In this document: piece by piece, positions 11,376-21,970 of the stretch | How positions within the stretch are numbered: position 1 is the stretch's first letter | Layout: each line of letters opens with the position of its first letter | From: Coremacera marginata | Lineage: Eukaryota > Arthropoda > Insecta > Diptera > Sciomyzidae | NCBI GenBank assembly: GCA_914767935.1 | Contig: OU612045.1 | Coordinates: 136,382,680-136,446,679 of the forward strand | DNA: 64,000 nt | Reading direction: 5' to 3' | Notes under the pieces: model-generated | Seen by the model: only the letters and a program-made list of their open reading frames with translations | What the model was told of the DNA's origin: nothing | Databases searched by the model: none | Position numbers and translations under genes: made by a program

Positions 11376-11648
11376 AATTTACAAGAATTCAAACTCATAA
11401 AAATATAAAAATTTTTCTTAATATTACGTGGAATAAAATTTCATACATTTTGGAATACTCTAAGAATGCCGCATTCGGTTCTTATTATTGTTTAACATTT
11501 CAATTCACAAGTGAAGCGGAATTGAAATCCTCAGATTTAATTTTTTTTATTTTTGTTTAAATTTTGCTTGTATATGATATTCTAATACAACCGCTTATGG
11601 CAATTGAATCCTGTGAGGGAATAAAACATCTTTTTAATAGTTTACATA

Positions 11649-11967
11649 GTGGCGGCCGTGGCGCAGTGGGTAGAGTGTGTGGCTCATACGACAGAGAACC
11701 CTGGTTCGAATCCCACCTGACACAGAAAGTTTTTTCAATTGAATTATTTTTCTGTTCGGCCGTCACCTCTCTGTAGACAATGGCAAGCCTCATAGAGTAA
11801 AAACTGCCATGAAGAGTTTCTTGAGAAAATAAACCGTTCGGAGTCGACATAAAACATGAAGGTCCAGTTCTCGATATTTGTGTTCAAACATTTCATAACA
11901 CAATTTATCATAAGAAGCTCGGTCAAAGTCCTTGTAAGGGCTGAAATGGCCATTTCTTTTTCTTTTA
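11649..11967 (+). mobile_element. tRNA-derived SINE, copy 1
   Basis: A tRNA-like head of about 75 bases carries an RNA polymerase III A box (TGGCGCAGTGG at 11659-11669) and a perfect B box (GGTTCGAATCC at 11703-11713). A body of about 230 bases follows, shared with the copies at 23500, 33146 and 47690, ending in AAATGGCCATTTC and a T-rich tail that can serve as a pol III stop. The body includes the shared words TTCTGTTCGGCCGTCACCTC and GGTCCAGTTCTCGA. Length about 319 bp. No clear target-site duplication is seen. It needs a partner LINE for movement; which one is unknown. Confidence 0.88.
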
Positions 11968-12705
11968 ATATATGACCGCAAATATATTGCTATCAAGCTC
12001 CGATCGTCACACAAATTGTACAATTCAGAACTTAATAGAATTTAGTCTTGGACTTTTGGTCGTGTACTTACTGAAAAAATATAAAAATAATGAAAAAAAA
12101 CCGTATTTTCTTTCTGAAATATATTAAATCGTGCATGTTTAAAAAAAAAACTGTATTTTAATGAAAAAACTGCTATTCTGGTAAGACTGCATTTTTGTTC
12201 TGTAACTTAAACATTTTTTTATAGTAAGCTTTTAATGTTTTCAACGGAAAAAGAGGACAAAATTTAAAATATTATATTGTTCGACCTGATGGTTTTTACT
12301 GGTTAATTTTATACCTGAAGACAATTTTCGAACGTCCCTCTGAGCATTACTTTTTCTCCTTATCTAAACTGGCTCCATGTGAATATTTTTAAACTGGAGC
12401 TATTATTATTTAGTTACTTATTAATTAAAAATATTTTGTTCGAACCCGTTTCGCATCGATAGCAAATATGAAACAAACAATGTCGTCACTTAAATATAAT
12501 TTAGAGTTACTTCAAGCTAATAGTCGAACATGAACTATTATTTATTTGTGATAATAATTTAATAATTTGTGATAATAAACGAGTTAATTATGGCTTAGTT
12601 ATAACCATGTATTTGGAACATTATAAATACGAAGCATATAACTGATTTATGGTCAACAAAGGATTAGGGCGTAATATACTAACACACCCAAAAAACAACC
12701 TAAGC
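11968..12705. other. AT-rich DNA, nothing recognised
   Basis: Poly-A and poly-T rich sequence without coding signal. One B-box-like word (complement GGGTTCGAAC near 12437) has no convincing A box partner. Confidence 0.45.
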
Positions 12706-12839
12706 AGTAATGGGCGTAGCGAGGGACAAGAAGGGACATCTGTCCCCATAAACATCTGAAATATTAAAACAATAAAACATTATTGTAAAAAATTCTTAAA
12801 GTGCCGAAGAATATTATTTTTTTTTTTTGGGCAAGCTTT

Positions 12840-13120
12840 TTTGCAAAGAATGCTGTTGGAGTCCTTCTTTGTATTTTTGATTGAGTGCAAAAAGTCTGCT
12901 TTTAACTATAGTATACTTTCGACAAGTTAACCGTCTGTCCGATGAATACCCAAATATGTAACGTTATTGGTTTGAGGAATAGAGATTTGATTCAGCATAA
13001 TTGTAGGACATGTCCTTGTCCTCAAAATAAATGTAACGGGCATACTTTTCAGTTCATGTATTCTTATTTTCCGGTTTATCAATCATATATCTAGCGTGTT
13101 CACGTTCATATAGGTCTTTG
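12840..13120 (-). pseudogene. LINE reverse transcriptase C-terminal fragment, jockey-like
   Basis: Translating the minus strand gives a stretch reading KSMPVTFILRTRTCPTIML, then IPQTNNVTYLGIH. This matches the region after the catalytic core of jockey-type reverse transcriptases, where a K-x-x-H-V-T-F block is followed by V-K-Y-L-G. Stops and frameshifts are frequent, so it is dead. Its partner N-terminal piece is at 15760-16600 on the same strand. Confidence 0.65.
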
Positions 13121-13564
13121 GATTCAACTATAAGGTTTGATTAAGTCACTCGAAACTAAAAGGTTTTGATTGCTAGTACACGCAGAGAATAAAAAAGCGT
13201 TTATCGCCAGTTTGCCGCAAATTAACTTCGTTTATCGTGTTTGCAAACTTTTCTGCAAACGCTTCAACAGTTACGAGAAACAGAAGGAGTTGCGGGAAAC
13301 GGGTAATTTAGTTACAGGAAATTAATTTCGTTTGCCATAAGCGCGTGTGATTTTTCATTTGCTCCAAATAAAGAATTTGCTTGCTGCAACCTAAAACTTC
13401 GTTTGTACACAGACAAAAATATTTGCTAATTTCTCAGCTACTACTATTTTATTTGTTTTCAGTAAAAACTAATACAAATTTGCTATTTAAATTTATAAAT
13501 AACTAATTAAATATTTTAATAAAATGTAATAATTAAGCAAAACAAAAAAACGAAAAAATATTTT

Positions 13565-13645
13565 GTGGCAGCCGGGACTTGAACCTGGGCTTCGCCTGCT
13601 TCGCATACAAATCAAGCACCTTAAATAGTATGTCACAGCCACCAC
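13565..13645 (-). repeat. tRNA-like sequence with 7-bp acceptor-type stem
   Basis: On the minus strand the 81-base segment starts GTGGTGG and ends CTGCCAC, which pair over 7 positions (five Watson-Crick, two G-T). A T arm follows the tRNA plan: CCAGG, TTCAAGT, CCCGG with one A-C mismatch, containing the B box GGTTCAAGTCC. The D-arm/A-box side is poor and no good anticodon stem is found, so it is not a functional tRNA. It may be a SINE head or tRNA pseudogene. Confidence 0.5.
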
Positions 13646-14393
13646 AAAAATTTGATGTAAGGTCTTCGTTGTTGTCGGGCTTCTGTCGATGATAAATGTT
13701 TAACTTTTGCCATAAACGAAAAAAAAAATGGAGAACCTTTATTTTGTAGACATTTTGTAGACAAATTGCGGCAAATTGGGAAATAAAGAAAGGGAGCGAA
13801 CGACTGCTTTCTAATTTTTAAATTGTTCAACGTAATTTATACAATCATAATTTTTTTTAATATTCCGGAACAAATTGTCCGATATCGAGACACGGGACAA
13901 GCATTTCAATAACTGGACAATCCCGACCACCTGGCAACTCTAGTCCGAGGACGCTACCTGAAGAAACTCCTGCTGAAATTGGAAAATTTCAGTTTCAATT
14001 TCATTTTATTTTTAAAGAATGCATTAGTACAGTAAGAACAAGTTATTTTAAAGCACAACATAAATTCATCTATATATAAAACAAAAGTGGAAAAAAGCGT
14101 TTGTTTCCCTCTGCTGTCCGTAATTTTTAACCAATTCAGTTGATTTTTTTATAAAAATTAAATAATTATGATGTAAAGGTTATAGGCTAAAAAAATAGGG
14201 CTGCCACCAAATTTTTTTTTTTATTTCACGAATTCGGTGGGCGAACACTAGGTAAAAGTGGGTCACTAAATTCGAATTCATTGTCAGAATTTTAAAAATT
14301 ATGAAATTTATAAGTATCTAGGTAATTTAGTAACTAAGAAGCAACTTCTATAAATAGTTTTCTTATTGCTTTAATTATTTCATTAAATCTCTA

Positions 14394-14511
14394 GCCAATA
14401 CCTTCCATTTTTAATATAACAAACACATTTATGAAACGTTTACTAAAAAGAAAAACTACAGTTGTGAATCAGTGCGGACGATTTGATCATCATGGTAAAT
14501 TAATAAATATA
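14394..14511 (+). repeat. Exon-like dispersed block, copy 1
   Basis: This block is about 120 bp. It starts after CTCTAG at CCAATACCTTCC and ends at GATCATCATG followed by GTAAATTA, exactly like the block at 46020-46137. Borders look like a 3' splice site (AG) and a 5' splice site (GTAAAT). An in-frame stretch MKRLLKRKTTVVNQCGRFDH is readable here and a related one (KRNITFVKQCRRFDHH) in the other copy. It may be an exon of an unknown transposon or a duplicated gene fragment. Confidence 0.5.
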
Positions 14512-14909
14512 TAAATTGCTTAAATAATTACAAATTAAATGTTTCTCCAAAATTTTAATAATTAATTATTAATTATTAATTCATTTAATTTAATAAGTTT
14601 TAAATAATTTTTTTTATTGTTCCCCTTCGCTTGACCATTTACTGGATATGTCCATATAAGTTTAATAACAACTGTTTGGTGTATTAACTTAACTAAGGAT
14701 AGATTCTCTGTTTAAATGTTTAATTCTTTAAAATGATTTGAAATAAAAACAAATTTAATAAAATAGGATAAAAAAGTATAAGCAGAGTATTTATTTTTTT
14801 TTTTATTAAGAAGTTATGAAATTAATTATAAACATTATTGTTACACTTAAAAAACAATAACTAAGGAAAAATTTCCTTAGTTTAAACTTAAAACTTACTT
14901 AGCTTAAGT

Positions 14910-15056
14910 AAAACTTACTTAAACTGAGGAAAGTGCCATTTTTTAATATATAGGATATGATGGCTTTAGTAAAACTTAGATTAAATAAATTTTACTTAAA
15001 CTAAGGAAAGTGTCATCTTTAAATATAGGGTATGATGACTTTAGTGCAATTTTTCC
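14910..15056 (+). repeat. Tandem duplication of about 75 bp
   Basis: Two adjacent copies share TTACTTAAACT(G/A)AGGAAAGTG and TATGATG(G/A)CTTTAGT. They lie beside a short palindrome (AAGGAAAAATTTCCTT near 14862-14877). Surrounding DNA repeats the words CTTAGT and ACTTA, suggesting a small internally repetitive element. Confidence 0.5.
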
Positions 15057-15429
15057 TTGATTTTAGTATATTTTTTTTTTTCTTAGTATTAAGAAAACAT
15101 AAGTGCAATAAAACTTGATTCTTTCTACAGCGACAGAGATCCTTGTTCTATGAAATTATATTAAATTAATTAGTTATAACCACATTTAAATAACTTTAAA
15201 AAAAAAATAAGAATAACACAAAAAAAAATAGTTATTCAAAACTTTTAACGTGACTATAATTATTTATCTTAATCTTATTCTTATTTATCTTAATCTTAAG
15301 AAATTAAGCTGAAAATATGAAGAAGAAAGAAGAACTTATGATAGAATTTAAAGACTTTAAAATGCTAGAAGAGATAGATATGAATATAAAATGGAAAGAG
15401 AAGCTAAGAATTAGAAAAAAAGATAAGAT

Positions 15430-15530
15430 AGAGTGTCTTTAAGATCCTCTTCTTTCCCTTATCCTTAGAGGCAGGGTATTCCAAAACCTAATGGCGTAAA
15501 TTATTAAAAACTCGAAAAATTTTACGAATT
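15430..15530 (-). pseudogene. LINE RT-ORF C-terminal tail fragment
   Basis: Minus-strand translation gives YAIRFWNTLPLRIRERR, similar to the conserved F-W-N-x-L-P end of several LINE reverse-transcriptase proteins. It is short, and stops follow at once. It may or may not belong to the same element as the fragment at 15760-16600. Confidence 0.4.
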
Positions 15531-15759
15531 ATGCCTACAAACTATACGAACATGGCTCCTTTTAGATAAAGAATATTTAAGTTTCTCAAACAAGTAGGAA
15601 AGTTTAATTAAATGTAATAAAAAGTTAATATTTTACTTTTTACTTTCTATCACTATGATATGATTCTAAAATTTGATGGCAGTAAACAGGTTAGAAAAGT
15701 TTATGAATCCATATAAAAAAATCGCAGAACAGCATTTCTTCATAAGCTTTTCTTATTAT

Positions 15760-16600
15760 GTTTGTAGTACGATGCACTCGTATGGTGGCTTGGGGTAGTT
15801 CCTGTTTGTTCCATATGCGGCTGTATTTTAGTAAGAAGTAACTTTTCAAAAAGCTTTGAAAATATATGAAGTTACTTTATTGGTTTGTAAAGGGATGTTT
15901 CGTTGAGTCTTTTTCAGGTTTGGGAATTATGGCTGTCTGTGGAATTTTCCAAGACATTGGGAAATAACCAACCCTCAAATATTGCATTAAATATATATGA
16001 TAATATTTTTATAGCAATACTTGGAAATTCCTTAATCATTTTGAAGTAATAAGGTCGTACTCTGGTGTTTTAAGTTGTGTTGTACAAGTTATGTCAATAT
16101 CCTTAACATCCAATTTTAATGGGCTTTCCCTAGGTTGAGTAGGCAAGTTAGGAATCTCAAAACTATTATTGGGTAAATAGGGGCTGAAACACACATTTTA
16201 AATGCTCAGCAAAGACAAAGGCTTTTTTTTCTTTCCAACCATCTCACCCATTTTCCATTTTTCGAGCTCAAATGCGCTTCGCATTCTACTGGAATGTTTA
16301 TATTTTTATTTGCCTTCCACAGCTAATAATTGGTTGCTTCTGTTTGACTAACTTTTGTGTATGTAGCTTTAAACTTTATTCTTATTTAGTATTAAGTAAT
16401 ACTTTTAGTCGCCTGATAACTGGAAGGAACTATTGTTTAGATTGCAGCCACCTTCTTTGCTTTGTTCCCTTCTAAGAGTTCGTTTTTCTCTAAGAAATTT
16501 TTCAATTACTTTTGAGGCCTTACTTCGAGTTGGCTTCGGTCATAAAAGTTGCATATTTATACACAAAGATTAGAGTATTACTAAAGCTCTCAATGGCTGA
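15760..16600 (-). pseudogene. Jockey-type LINE: end of endonuclease linker and N-terminal RT remnant
   Basis: Minus-strand frames with interruptions show, in order: a basic linker (EKRTLRREQS near 16480), KKKAFVFAEHLKCVFQP (16230-16180), KMIKEFPSIAIKILSYIFNA, then SWKIPQTAIIPKPEKDSTKH and the RT block KLFEKLLLTKIQPHMEQ (around 15900-15820). These match the region before and within the first RT fingers motifs of jockey-family LINEs. Many stops and frameshifts make it a relic. Confidence 0.75.
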
Positions 16601-16779
16601 GACAATGCCATTCCCCTTTTTGAGTGAGGGCTTGAAATCTAAATGACAACTGATGTACTGTTTGTATTTCTAAATGTATGTATAATTTTTCTATTGTTTC
16701 AACTTGAATATGCATAAATTGCCTGTCTCCACCCGCTTTCGAAATATTACCCCTTGGCTGATATTCTGGCTACGCCCAT

Positions 16780-17822
16780 GTACACAAATATAACAACAAC
16801 TCCAAATTCAAGTAAGCAAAACTAGAAGGTATTCAAATATCAACACACAGGTACACACACAACGCGCACATACTTCAACAAATCAAACTTCAAACCTAAC
16901 GGTAAATAATAAAGAAATATTGTTAAGTTGGAAAGTGCTTAACGCAAAAAGGTTCTCTCCTTTGCTATTGCCAATAGCCAAAGGATTCGTTTCCCCACTC
17001 GCTCAGGATACGTTTGCAACAACAAAAAGTACAAGAACGACAAAAAACAAGATAGCTTCAAAATGTTTCGCCGTGTTTTTGACTGGATGTTTTATTTTGT
17101 CCTTTTTTTTTGTGCTTTCTCAGTCGTTGTTCTTTGTGTTGTAGTAAATTACTGCTGAAAACGAGCTCCTTCGCCTAATGAGATACAAACACATAAATTT
17201 TCAAATGTGTCAAGTATCGCACTTTGCGTTAAATTTGGTAACGTTATGTTGCGACGTTTTTTGATAAGCCAAAAAACCTCTTGTGGCAAATGCCAGCGGC
17301 GCTGACGTTGAAATCAAATTTATTTACTTAAATGTCAAACTGGCAACAGTGGCAGCCCAATGTTTACGCACAGATGTCTGCATGGCCGAAGTCGAGGTTA
17401 TCGCGGAGATGCCAATATGACGCTGCTGCAAGTCCTAAAATAGCAACTGATGCGAATATGAAACCAATACCGATTCTATAATTTTACCGATACTAATTTA
17501 CTCTCGGTACAAGCCAATACAGATCCCAACATTGATGCCAATAACGATAAATTAAAGATTAAAGTCCCTTGAGTGCTTCGAGCCTATGCTGCTTAAGATT
17601 TCCATCATATTTTCAATAATTTTACACTCTGCTGTGTGCATGCAAAGAAAAAATATGGTTGTTTTCGTATTCGTACTTATTTCACTCATGTAATAGTAAA
17701 TATATATTCTGGAAAATATTTTTTTGTCGTAATTAAACCATAATTTACAAAATGATTGTAGTAACGATAATATAATGATACAAATAATACTATTGTTGGC
17801 GTTTTGCTTTTATAACTTTGAA
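16780..17822. other. Mostly unique-looking intergenic DNA
   Basis: No repeat shared with the rest of the window is seen in 16800-17450, and GC is higher than around it (for example CAGCGGCGCTGACGTTG and GGCCGAAGTCGAGGTTATCG). A 74-codon open frame (16920-17144) is hydrophobic at its end and unrecognised. A regulatory role for the neighbouring gene is possible but only inferred. Confidence 0.35.
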
Positions 17823-17895
17823 GTGTCCTATAGCTCTAGGGAATTGCACTGAACTAGCGTTGCGAAGGACTGAGTTCGAAACTAGACTTGGGGAA
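17823..17895 (+). repeat. tRNA-like A/B-box sequence
   Basis: An A-box-like TAGCTCTAGGG (17830-17840) and a B-box-like GAGTTCGAAACT (17872-17883) are spaced as in a tRNA gene. The stems do not form a cloverleaf, so it is a tRNA relic or SINE head. Its sequence is unlike the other heads in the window. Confidence 0.4.
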
Positions 17896-18049
17896 TAATT
17901 GTTTACGTTAAACATAAGCCCAGTGCCCACTAAACATATCCGCTCGCCCTACTCCCTGCAAGTGGCACGTCCGCTGACGTTTTCGTTCGGCAACATCAAC
18001 GTTGCGCCAGCGTCGTGTCATTCGTTTTAGATCATAGAAATAAGAAGTT

Positions 18050-18360
18050 CACTTTCTAACCCACCCACAAAAACGGGTGAAACACGGATAAAACAACATC
18101 AAATCACAGAAGACAACATACATCAACATCACAAATTTGCAGCTACCATAAACAACACCCAACAATTTGTACGCATAAAACCGAAACGAAGACATCACAG
18201 AAGCAAACCCAACACGGAACACTCCGATCAACACAAGGACGGACGGACATCTGGAACCCAACAGCAACAAAACATTCAACATTTAGAATTATATAAAATA
18301 CATCCCAACTTACATATTGTACAATCAAACATTCATAAAAAGGTATAAACTAAAACCCTA
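18050..18360 (+). other. Strand-asymmetric A+C-rich tract
   Basis: Over about 300 bases the + strand is rich in A and C and poor in G and T (repeats of ACAACA, CACAGAAG, CCAACA). Its surroundings do not share this bias. Such skew is seen in UTRs or leaders of retroelements and in some ncRNAs. I find no coding sequence or ends. Confidence 0.35.
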
Positions 18361-18765
18361 TTGAATACAACCAATTCTATTTCTTTGTTCTTTAATAGAA
18401 CGGTAATCGTTCCCCGCCCGAACAATAACAATTACTTTGCAAATATTGGGATGACATTTAGGCCCAGTAACTCATCCCAAAAGCTTAACTTTCTTATTAA
18501 CCTTAGGTTTTCCAATCACAATTTAATTTTTAAACAGAATTAAAATTATTTTCGTAACTCATCGAATCGAATGTCGAAAAATTTCATATACAGCAAATCA
18601 AAAATGAAGCTTAAAACTAATCCGAGGACTTTCCCACACATTTTATTGAATTAGCCATAACACTTTATGCCAGACATGCTCAGCTGGAAGACCGTCTGCC
18701 CCGAGTTACCCTTCATACGAATTTTTTGTTTGTATCTTGTATAGAAAACAGAAAGATGTGGAAAC

Positions 18766-19880
18766 CAGAGATCTGCAGCAAGTCATTATAAACATAGTTG
18801 ACTCGAGTATATACGCATTAATTTGGCTTCTACTTCATATTCAGACTTATCAAAAATGTTGAAGCATTCATAACACGCAACTTAAATCCAATGCTTCAAG
18901 AGTCATACTCTGACTCACAGTCGAACGTAGTCGGTATGATTTTAACTTCATTTCAATAAGTACAACATGTTGTGAACAACATGCACAAGCACTTCAAAGG
19001 AATGATGTGTTTTTCAGGGTTACCAGCTCTGGTATAAATTAAGAATTTTAGTTTGATAAATGCTATTATTGAATTGTTCTAATGCTATTGACTATATGGT
19101 AAGACTTCCTATAACGGTACGAAATGAAGGTCAACGCTTCTGTTTTATTATAATTTGTTGAAGTGAAGTGTGTCTCATTTTTTAAACGGAACAAAGCTAA
19201 ATAAGTAAGTTAATAAATTATTATATAAATATTATGAACAGAAATGATATATAATTTTCAAAAGTATCATATTTAAATAATGTATTTTCTTTTTTTTATG
19301 TGAATATACGTGAAGTTACTTATATAATTATTTTGCTGAATTTAAATAAACAAACTTTATTAAATTGAAATTTATTTTTATTATTTCTTTTGGAGAAGTT
19401 CCCTTTATATACAAGGTGTGTTATTTTACTTTTACACCATTTCGTGAAACGCACAGCGAAATTCTATAAAAAAGTGTTTACTGCATCTTAAAATCCAATT
19501 AAATGTATTTCGTTATAAAAAATTCTATGGTAACCCTGCTTCTCTTCTAACAGCGAGCGTAAGTTCAAAAACAGCCACTGCGTTTGACTGGAAAAATTCG
19601 CACGCATTCCTAATGAACTATGGGACTTTAGCTTGAGCTATGAGTACTTTGTTTGAGCTATGGGTTTTCGGTATGATTTATAACAAGTTCTTTGATGTTG
19701 CAGAGTATTTGGTAGACTTTGACGTTCGATTGACGAATCAAACATTGAACTATGATTTTCTTTCTGTAGCAAGAGTGCTTCGAGTAGTAGTGGTGGTTTT
19801 TGTTTGAAGTGCACGCACTACAACTCGGTTTTGCATGAATCACTATAAGTCGCAAAAACGTGACTCGTTGCAGATCTCTG
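18766..19880. mobile_element. Non-autonomous hAT element with perfect 8-bp target duplication
   Basis: The terminal inverted repeats are CAGAGATCTGCAGCAAGTCA at the left and the complement of CAGAGATCTGCAACGAGTCA at the right (2 differences in 20). The flanks are the identical 8-mer GTGGAAAC at 18758-18765 and 19881-19888. CAGAG ends plus an 8-bp duplication are diagnostic of the hAT superfamily. The 1115-bp interior has no transposase, so it must have been moved in trans. Confidence 0.92.
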
Positions 19881-20249
19881 GTGGAAACAACAACAGAAGA
19901 AAAAAAAAAGCTGGCCCTTCAGTTATATTTCTTGAGCTCTACTGCTTTATGCTGTAACAAAATATGAAGCGGAGGAGTGTTGTATTCTGAAGTGTCGTTT
20001 CGTTTTGTACGAGATATCATAATCACCTCACTTTTGGAGCGCGGTCAAGTTTTTGAAAAAAGTGAGCGCGTTCAACAAGTCAGCGGCTCAAAAAGTGAGC
20101 GAAATTAACAGCCCTGCTTATTTTAAACCATAACCCAATTATATAAAAACTGTGGCATAAAAATAAAACACTGTACTCGCCGCTATTTTCTTGTTTGTTC
20201 TCTGATTTCAATTAATTAAAAACATTAAAAAAGCCGTATCTGCCCCATT

Positions 20250-21500
20250 TTTTAACCGACTTCAAAAAGGAGGAGGTTCTCAAGTTCGTCGGCTTCTCTG
20301 TTTTTTTTTTTTTTTTTTTTAAAATGTATGTACATCGATAACTCCTAAACAATATGCCTGATTGCCATAATTTTTGGGGGACAGACAGATATCATAAGCA
20401 TGGAGGTGCCCGTATAAAAGTGGGCGGTATTCGAGAACTGGGCGTGGCAATAATAGATCTCGCAATACTAGATACTACTGTATCTCGAATAATATTGGCA
20501 CTAGGGTACTGCAATTTAATGTAGGGGTAGGCACAATTATTACAAATGGGCATAATTCGACAAATGAGCGTGGCAATATTAGAAAAACAGTGTATCTTGA
20601 ATAGTTTTGAGGCTAGAGTACTGCAATTTAGTATAGGGGTAGGCATTATTATTACAAATTATCGTCAATAAAGTGGGCGTTATTCGATAAATGGGAGTGG
20701 CAGTATTATAAAAACACTGTATCTCGAAAATTATGGACACTAGGGTACTGAAATTTAGTGTTAGGGGTAGACACAGTTAATACAAATTACGGTCAAGAAA
20801 ATGGGCGTTGTTTGACAAATGGGCGTGGCAATAGTAGAAAAAGAGTATATCTCAAATAATATTGATGCTATAGTACTGCAATTTGGTAAAGGGGTAGGCA
20901 TTATTAGTACAAATTACGGTCGATAAAGTGGGCGGTATTCGACTACTGGGCGTGGCAATATTAGAAAAACAGTGTATCTCTAATAATATTGACACTAGGG
21001 CACTGAAAGTTATTGTAGTACAGGGATTAGCAGAATTATTAAAAATTACGGACAATAAAGTAGGCGTTATTGGATAAATGGGCGTGGCAATACTAGATAA
21101 ACACTATCTCAGTTAATATTGACGCTGGGCTACTGTAATAAAGTACAGGGTAGGCACAATTATTGGGAATAACGCTCAAGAAAGTGGGCGCTTATTTAAA
21201 AAAGGTGCGCGGCAATATAAGAAAAACACTATATCTCGAATTATATTGACACCAGGATAATAAGACTCGTTACAAGAATGGGTATAATAATTTCAAAACA
21301 CTTAACATCTAATTTAAATTTAAGAGACAGATATTTGAAATAACCAACAAAGTTTCAGAATTTAATAGAACAAATTTTTTCAGAACAATTGTATTTATGT
21401 TGTTTATACACTTATTTCGAAAATTTATCATATTCTCTAAAAAGGAAGAAATAAAAACTTTTTTAAAAAAAAAACAACCGACTTTGCTTTGAAGTTGGCG
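20250..21500. mobile_element. Element with hairpin ends around a 127-bp minisatellite
   Basis: The left part has a hairpin-capable CCGACTTCAAAAAGGAGGAG ending in GTCGG (20259-20294) followed by a 20-base T run. The right part has CCGACTTTGCTTTGAAGTTG (21478-21497), also a hairpin. Between them lies the tandem array at 20410-21260. Hairpin termini plus a minisatellite core recall Helentron/DINE-1-like elements, but I see no definite CTRR end, so the class is a guess. Confidence 0.5.
20410..21260 (+). repeat. Seven-unit minisatellite, period about 127 bp
   Basis: The core word GGCGTGGCAATA or a close variant recurs at 20441, 20567, 20694, 20822, 20949, 21081 and 21206 (spacings 126, 127, 128, 127, 132, 125). 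Each unit also has AAAGTGGGCG(T/G)TATTCG, GTGTATCTCGAATAATATTG, CACTAGGGTACTG and GGGGTAGGCA(C/T). Units are diverged by substitutions and small indels, so the array is not freshly amplified. Confidence 0.9.
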
Positions 21501-21763
21501 CTTCTGATAAAAAGTCTGATTATATTAGCGCCGACCTTAAAAGCTTTTGTATTCATCAAGAAATTAATATATTTATGATAATAAAACAAATAGGAAAAAA
21601 TTCAAATAATAAGATTTCACATATAATAATATGTTTAAAAAAATTATCAAATATGACCAAGAAATTCAAATGAAAAGTATATTTAAAATTATTTTTTACT
21701 TTGTAGTGATACCAACAACCAACTACAAAGGAAACGAAAACGAAAAAAAAAAAAAAAAAAAAG

Positions 21764-21970
21764 GCTACTGATGAGTTGGTGCAGCGGCCAACGAAACAGC
21801 TGTCTAGTCTGCTATGTGATTGATACTCTATAAGGTATTGTTGTTGTTGGCTGTTTTTCCTTCAGTTGTTTTCTTCGGAAAGCAACATTGACCTTGAGCT
21901 CGATAAAATATAACCTTTTATAATTGAACAATTATTGGAGTTATATAAACACATAACATAAAACTTTATG
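21764..21970 (+). mobile_element. Second dispersed SINE-like repeat, copy 1
   Basis: About 200 bp shared with 51945-52130, starting at CTGATGAGTTGGTGCAGCGG and ending ATAACATAAAACTTTATG. The head has A-box-like TGGTGCAGCGG and B-box-like GTGATTGATACTC at tRNA-like spacing, suggesting a tRNA-derived element. A 20-base A run directly precedes it. Confidence 0.6.

Larger units (their letters stand above)
12706..16776 (-). mobile_element. Composite block: dismembered jockey-type LINE between hAT-like termini
   Basis: The left edge has CAGTAATGGGCGTAGCGAGG (12709 on) and the right edge the complement of ATGGGCGTAGCCAGAAT (around 16755-16770). These could be inverted termini of a GGCGTAGC-type DNA element. 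Inside, pieces of one minus-strand LINE appear in the right order (endonuclease/RT side near 16.6-15.8 kb, RT C-terminal side near 13.1-12.85 kb), separated by about 2.6 kb of other repeats. I saw no target duplication, so the outer DNA-transposon interpretation is tentative; the LINE pieces are firmer. Confidence 0.4.

Noticed and set aside
11557..12023. Open frames of 65-97 codons around the first SINE, and similar ones at 23485-23882 and 47665-48238
   Set aside because: All are translations of the same SINE body in different copies; the shared peptides come from a non-coding repeat.
13860..13945. Possible hAT terminus (complement CAGAGTTGCCAGGTG region, about 13920-13945)
   Set aside because: Looks like a transposon end but no matching opposite end or target duplication could be found by eye.
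16272..16475. 67-codon hydrophobic frame and similar AT-rich frames (18049-18328, 22606-23052, 50216-50401)
   Set aside because: Low-complexity or hydrophobic composition expected from T-rich DNA; no domain, and the first overlaps LINE relics on the other strand.
20392..21055. 84- and 67-codon frames on the minus strand in the minisatellite
   Set aside because: They are produced by the 127-bp tandem units, not a gene with repeats; frames break between units.
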